Both the position numbers and the translations under genes were made by a program. From Arenibacter algicola (GTDB taxonomy: Bacteria > Bacteroidota > Bacteroidia > Flavobacteriales > Flavobacteriaceae), in assembly GCF_018860365.1 (NCBI RefSeq), contig NZ_JAHKPO010000028.1:1-47728 (forward strand): 47,728 bases of DNA. The letters run 5' to 3'. Below the pieces are notes generated by a model. The model saw only the letters and a list, made by a program, of their open reading frames with translations. It ran no database searches and was not told the DNA's origin. Shown one piece after another: positions 46,278 through 47,728 of the stretch. The stretch's first letter is position 1, and each line of letters starts with the position of its first letter.

Positions 46278-46670
46278 TTATGATTTTTTCCTTTTTTCCA
46301 ACAGATCAGGATTCTTAACAGGGTTTTCTTCGCCCTTTAGCGATTTTTCAATGCCGTCTATATATTCCAAGGAATCGTCCAAAAAGAACAAAAGTTCTGG
46401 AACCCTCCTTAACTGATGCCTAGTACGTTGCGCCAGTTCGTGCTTTATCATGGGCTGATTGGATTTAATGCCTTCCAATAATTCCTTGCCTTTGGTAGCA
46501 GGAAAAATGCTCACATATATTTTGGCAATGGAAAGGTCTGTGGTGACCGACACTTTGGATACCGAAATTAACGTACCTTTTAGTCCGCCATCGGTGGCCG
46601 CACGTTGTAAAATATCGGCTATATCTTTTTGTATGACCCCGCCTATTTTCTTCTGTCTTTGTGTCTCCAT
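46278..46670 (-). CDS. rbfA: Ribosome-binding factor A
   Basis: 130 residues. The start METQRQKKIGGVIQKDIADILQRA and the core SVSKVSVTTDLSIAKIYVSIFP with ELAQRTRHQLRRVPELLFFLDDSLEY are standard RbfA (KH-like fold). It helps 16S rRNA maturation and 30S assembly in the cytoplasm. The -7 box lies only four bases before the ATG, which points to a leaderless message. It is followed after two bases by the permease gene, a common order in flavobacteria. Confidence 0.96.
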   Translation of the reverse strand: METQRQKKIGGVIQKDIADILQRAATDGGLKGTLISVSKVSVTTDLSIAKIYVSIFPATKGKELLEGIKSNQPMIKHELAQRTRHQLRRVPELLFFLDDSLEYIDGIEKSLKGEENPVKNPDLLEKRKKS

Positions 46671-46674
46671 GGCA

Positions 46675-46682
46675 CAAAAATA
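46675..46682 (-). promoter_or_regulatory. -7 promoter element of rbfA
   Basis: On the minus strand TATTTTTG, an exact match to TAnnTTTG, ends four bases before the rbfA ATG. No TTG is seen at 17-20 nt upstream of it. Confidence 0.45.
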
Positions 46683-46723
46683 CGATATATTTATATAGAT
46701 TCTATGATTGGGTACCGATTAGC

Positions 46724-46752
46724 TTTGGATTATGGGTAATGTGGTATTTTTG
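46724..46752 (+). promoter_or_regulatory. Promoter of methylmalonyl-CoA epimerase gene
   Basis: TTTG (46724-46727), a 17-nt spacer, and TATTTTTG (46745-46752). Both elements match the Bacteroidota consensus. The leader would be about 60 nt. Confidence 0.8.
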
Positions 46753-46817
46753 AAAGAAAGGGCAGGAGGGGCCATTACGGAATCCAATGAATTTGGGATA
46801 GTATAAAAAGGGTGAAT

Positions 46818-47246
46818 ATGAACAAAATTGAACATTTGGGTATAGCGGTACATGATTTGGAAACCTCCAATGCCTTGTTTGAAAAAATATTGGGGGTGCC
46901 CCATTATAAAATTGAGGAAGTAGCATCGGAAGGGGTAAGAACCTCTTTTTTTAAAGCTGGTCCCAATAAGATAGAATTGTTACAAGCGACTGATGACAAT
47001 AGCCCTATAGCAAAATTTTTGCAGAAAAGGGGAGAAGGGGTGCACCATATTGCTTTTGCTGTAGACGATATAGAAGCTGAAATAAAGCGTTTGGCCAAAG
47101 AAGGATTTACGGTTTTAAATACAATTCCCAAAAAGGGTGCGGACAACAAATTGGTGGCCTTTTTACATCCTAAGGGTACCAATGGGGTGCTGATAGAGCT
47201 TTGCCAGGAAGATTCCTCTGCAACTCCCCAAAGCGGAGAGGAATGA
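46818..47246 (+). CDS. mce: Methylmalonyl-CoA epimerase
   Basis: 142 residues from ATG 46818; a GTG two codons upstream is possible. It has the glyoxalase/VOC fold: IEHLGIAVHDLETSNALFEKILG at the start with the first metal His, IELLQ, GEGVHHIAFAVDDIEAEI with the second His, and FLHPKGTNGVLIELCQ with the third His and the Glu. The enzyme interconverts the (R) and (S) forms of methylmalonyl-CoA in propionate metabolism. No mutase genes are adjacent. It has its own well-formed promoter. Confidence 0.93.
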   Translation: MNKIEHLGIAVHDLETSNALFEKILGVPHYKIEEVASEGVRTSFFKAGPNKIELLQATDDNSPIAKFLQKRGEGVHHIAFAVDDIEAEIKRLAKEGFTVLNTIPKKGADNKLVAFLHPKGTNGVLIELCQEDSSATPQSGEE

Positions 47247-47398
47247 TATTTGCGGCGGTAGTGTATAGCTAAGCCCAATTAAGCTTGTAATTTTGTTTGC
47301 AGCGTTGAAAAATAAGTAGTAATATTGCATCCGCAATTTGCGGTTCCCGATTGCTTTTTCAAATAAGCGTATTTGAAGCTGGAAGCAAAAAAGGAAAT

Positions 47399-47472
47399 GG
47401 TCCTATAGCTCAGTTGGTTAGAGCACCTGACTCATAATCAGGTGGTCCCTGGTTCGAGCCCAGGTGGGACCA
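47399..47472 (+). tRNA. tRNA with anticodon CAT, probably elongator tRNA-Met
   Basis: The acceptor arms GGTCCTA and TGGGACC pair over seven bases with one wobble. The anticodon stem CCTGA/TCAGG closes the loop CTCATAA, anticodon CAT. The T arm is CCTGG-TTCGAGC-CCAGG. Discriminator A73 is at 47472, and CCA is not encoded (CTA follows). It is not an initiator: position 1 pairs with 72, and the anticodon stem lacks the three G-C pairs. tRNA-Ile2 (lysidine-modified CAT) cannot be excluded from sequence alone. Confidence 0.93.
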
Positions 47473-47484
47473 CTAGTAAAATCA

Positions 47485-47512
47485 AGCCTTCCCAGATGGG
47501 AGGGCTTTTTTG
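47485..47512 (+). terminator. Terminator of the CAT tRNA
   Basis: AGCCTTCCCA pairs with TGGGAGGGCT (one G-T pair) around a short loop, followed by a run of T to 47511. Confidence 0.75.
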
Positions 47513-47521
47513 ATTGTATTG

Positions 47522-47540
47522 GGTACAACATAGGTACAAC
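47522..47540. repeat. GGTACAAC direct repeats, 11 bp apart
   Basis: Two exact 8-nt copies at 47522-47529 and 47533-47540, separated by ATA, so the period is 11 bp. The position just 3' of a tRNA gene is typical for sites used by tyrosine recombinases, but no integrase is in the window. Confidence 0.4.
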
Positions 47541-47654
47541 AAGTTTAAAACAATTCATTTTTCGATTTTGTATGTTGAATATGGATTTATTTGATAACCT
47601 CATAAAAATCTTCCCATACTTGATTCAACCCATCTTCTACTTTAATATTTAGGC

Positions 47655-47728
47655 TTCAGTCCTTAATACAGCATTAATCGATTGGGATAAATTCAAAGAG
47701 TTAAAAATGGATCAAGTCCAAAATCTGG
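47655..47728 (+). pseudogene. Possible remnant resembling the C-terminal part of a UDP-glucose dehydrogenase
   Basis: After an in-frame TAG, about 24 codons are open to the window end and read ALIDWDKFKELKMDQVQNL. This resembles the UDP-glucose 6-dehydrogenase stretch (hydrophobic)-T-(E/D)-W-(D/E)-x-F-K-x-L. Nothing upstream in this frame continues the similarity, and there is no start codon before the matching part. The match is short, so the identification is weak. Confidence 0.25.

Larger units (their letters stand above)
47473..47728. other. Gene-poor sequence behind the tRNA
   Basis: 256 bp with no complete gene. It holds the tRNA terminator, a pair of GGTACAAC direct repeats (47522-47529 and 47533-47540), and at the end a short open segment in frame (from about 47655) that may be a gene remnant. 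The window ends inside it. Confidence 0.6.

Noticed and set aside
47418..47603. Short minus-strand frame across the CAT tRNA and its terminator
   Set aside because: It lies mostly over tRNA sequence and the terminator, and shows no protein family.
1..47728. CRISPR array, prophage, transposon or biosynthetic gene cluster
   Set aside because: No regular short repeats with spacers, and no phage structural, transposase, PKS or NRPS genes were seen.

Overview
The window is a 47.7 kb stretch of an AT-rich Bacteroidota chromosome, almost certainly a marine-type Flavobacteriaceae member. The grounds are a type IX secretion (T9SS) type B adhesin paired with a PorP/SprF protein, a head-GIN (DUF2807) protein, an outer-membrane beta-barrel receptor with a carboxypeptidase-like N-terminal domain, many lipoproteins, and promoters of the Bacteroidota form (TTG or TTTG, 17-20 nt, TAnnTTTG). 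No prophage, transposase, CRISPR array or rRNA gene was found. Most of the window is ordinary chromosome.

Layout. 0-4.5 kb: 3' part of a large SprB-repeat T9SS type B protein, its PorP/SprF partner, and folB. 4.5-9 kb: tRNA-Cys with its own promoter and terminator, then on the minus strand a LysE-family exporter, a head-GIN protein and RNase R, followed by a 0.65 kb AT-rich gap. 9-12.2 kb: rpiB, an ElaA-like acetyltransferase, a small orphan protein with a nuclease-like motif, and an SH3b-NlpC/P60 lipoprotein. 12.2-20 kb: a minus-strand aldonate cluster (SMP-30 lactonase, GntP permease, D-galactonate dehydratase, Gfo/Idh/MocA oxidoreductase, quinoprotein-cytochrome c dehydrogenase) and an SGNH hydrolase. 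20-31 kb: a DUF5009 membrane acyltransferase, rnpA with an S41 protease, a GCS2-CBS ligase overlapping an AstE/AspA-type hydrolase, an M1 peptidase, an S8 protease and an MBL-fold hydrolase. 31-37 kb: two divergent cation:proton antiporters with RCK-like domains and a sodium:solute symporter. 37-47.7 kb: lepA, an outer-membrane barrel receptor, a small membrane protein, a Tes-like radical SAM enzyme overlapping an Lgt-like membrane protein, dusB, a LolC/E-type permease, rbfA, methylmalonyl-CoA epimerase, and a tRNA with anticodon CAT.

How genes fit together. The 12.2-19.2 kb cluster reads as a pathway: periplasmic oxidation of a sugar to an aldonolactone by the quinoprotein, ring opening by the lactonase, uptake by GntP, and dehydration to a 2-keto-3-deoxy acid by DgoD. 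The kinase and aldolase that would finish it are not here. The GCS2-CBS/AstE pair looks like a make-and-break couple for an amide-linked amino-acid metabolite.

Two points stand out. First, an Lgt-like protein that lacks two residues essential in true Lgt overlaps by 29 bp with a radical SAM enzyme carrying the cysteine layout of tetraether-lipid synthase (Tes). This suggests an uncharacterised glycerolipid-modification system. Second, G/C strand composition switches across the AT-rich gap at 8.4-9.1 kb: the plus strand is C-rich to the left and plus-strand genes are G-rich to the right. Several near-DnaA-box motifs lie in the gap, so it is a candidate replication origin.
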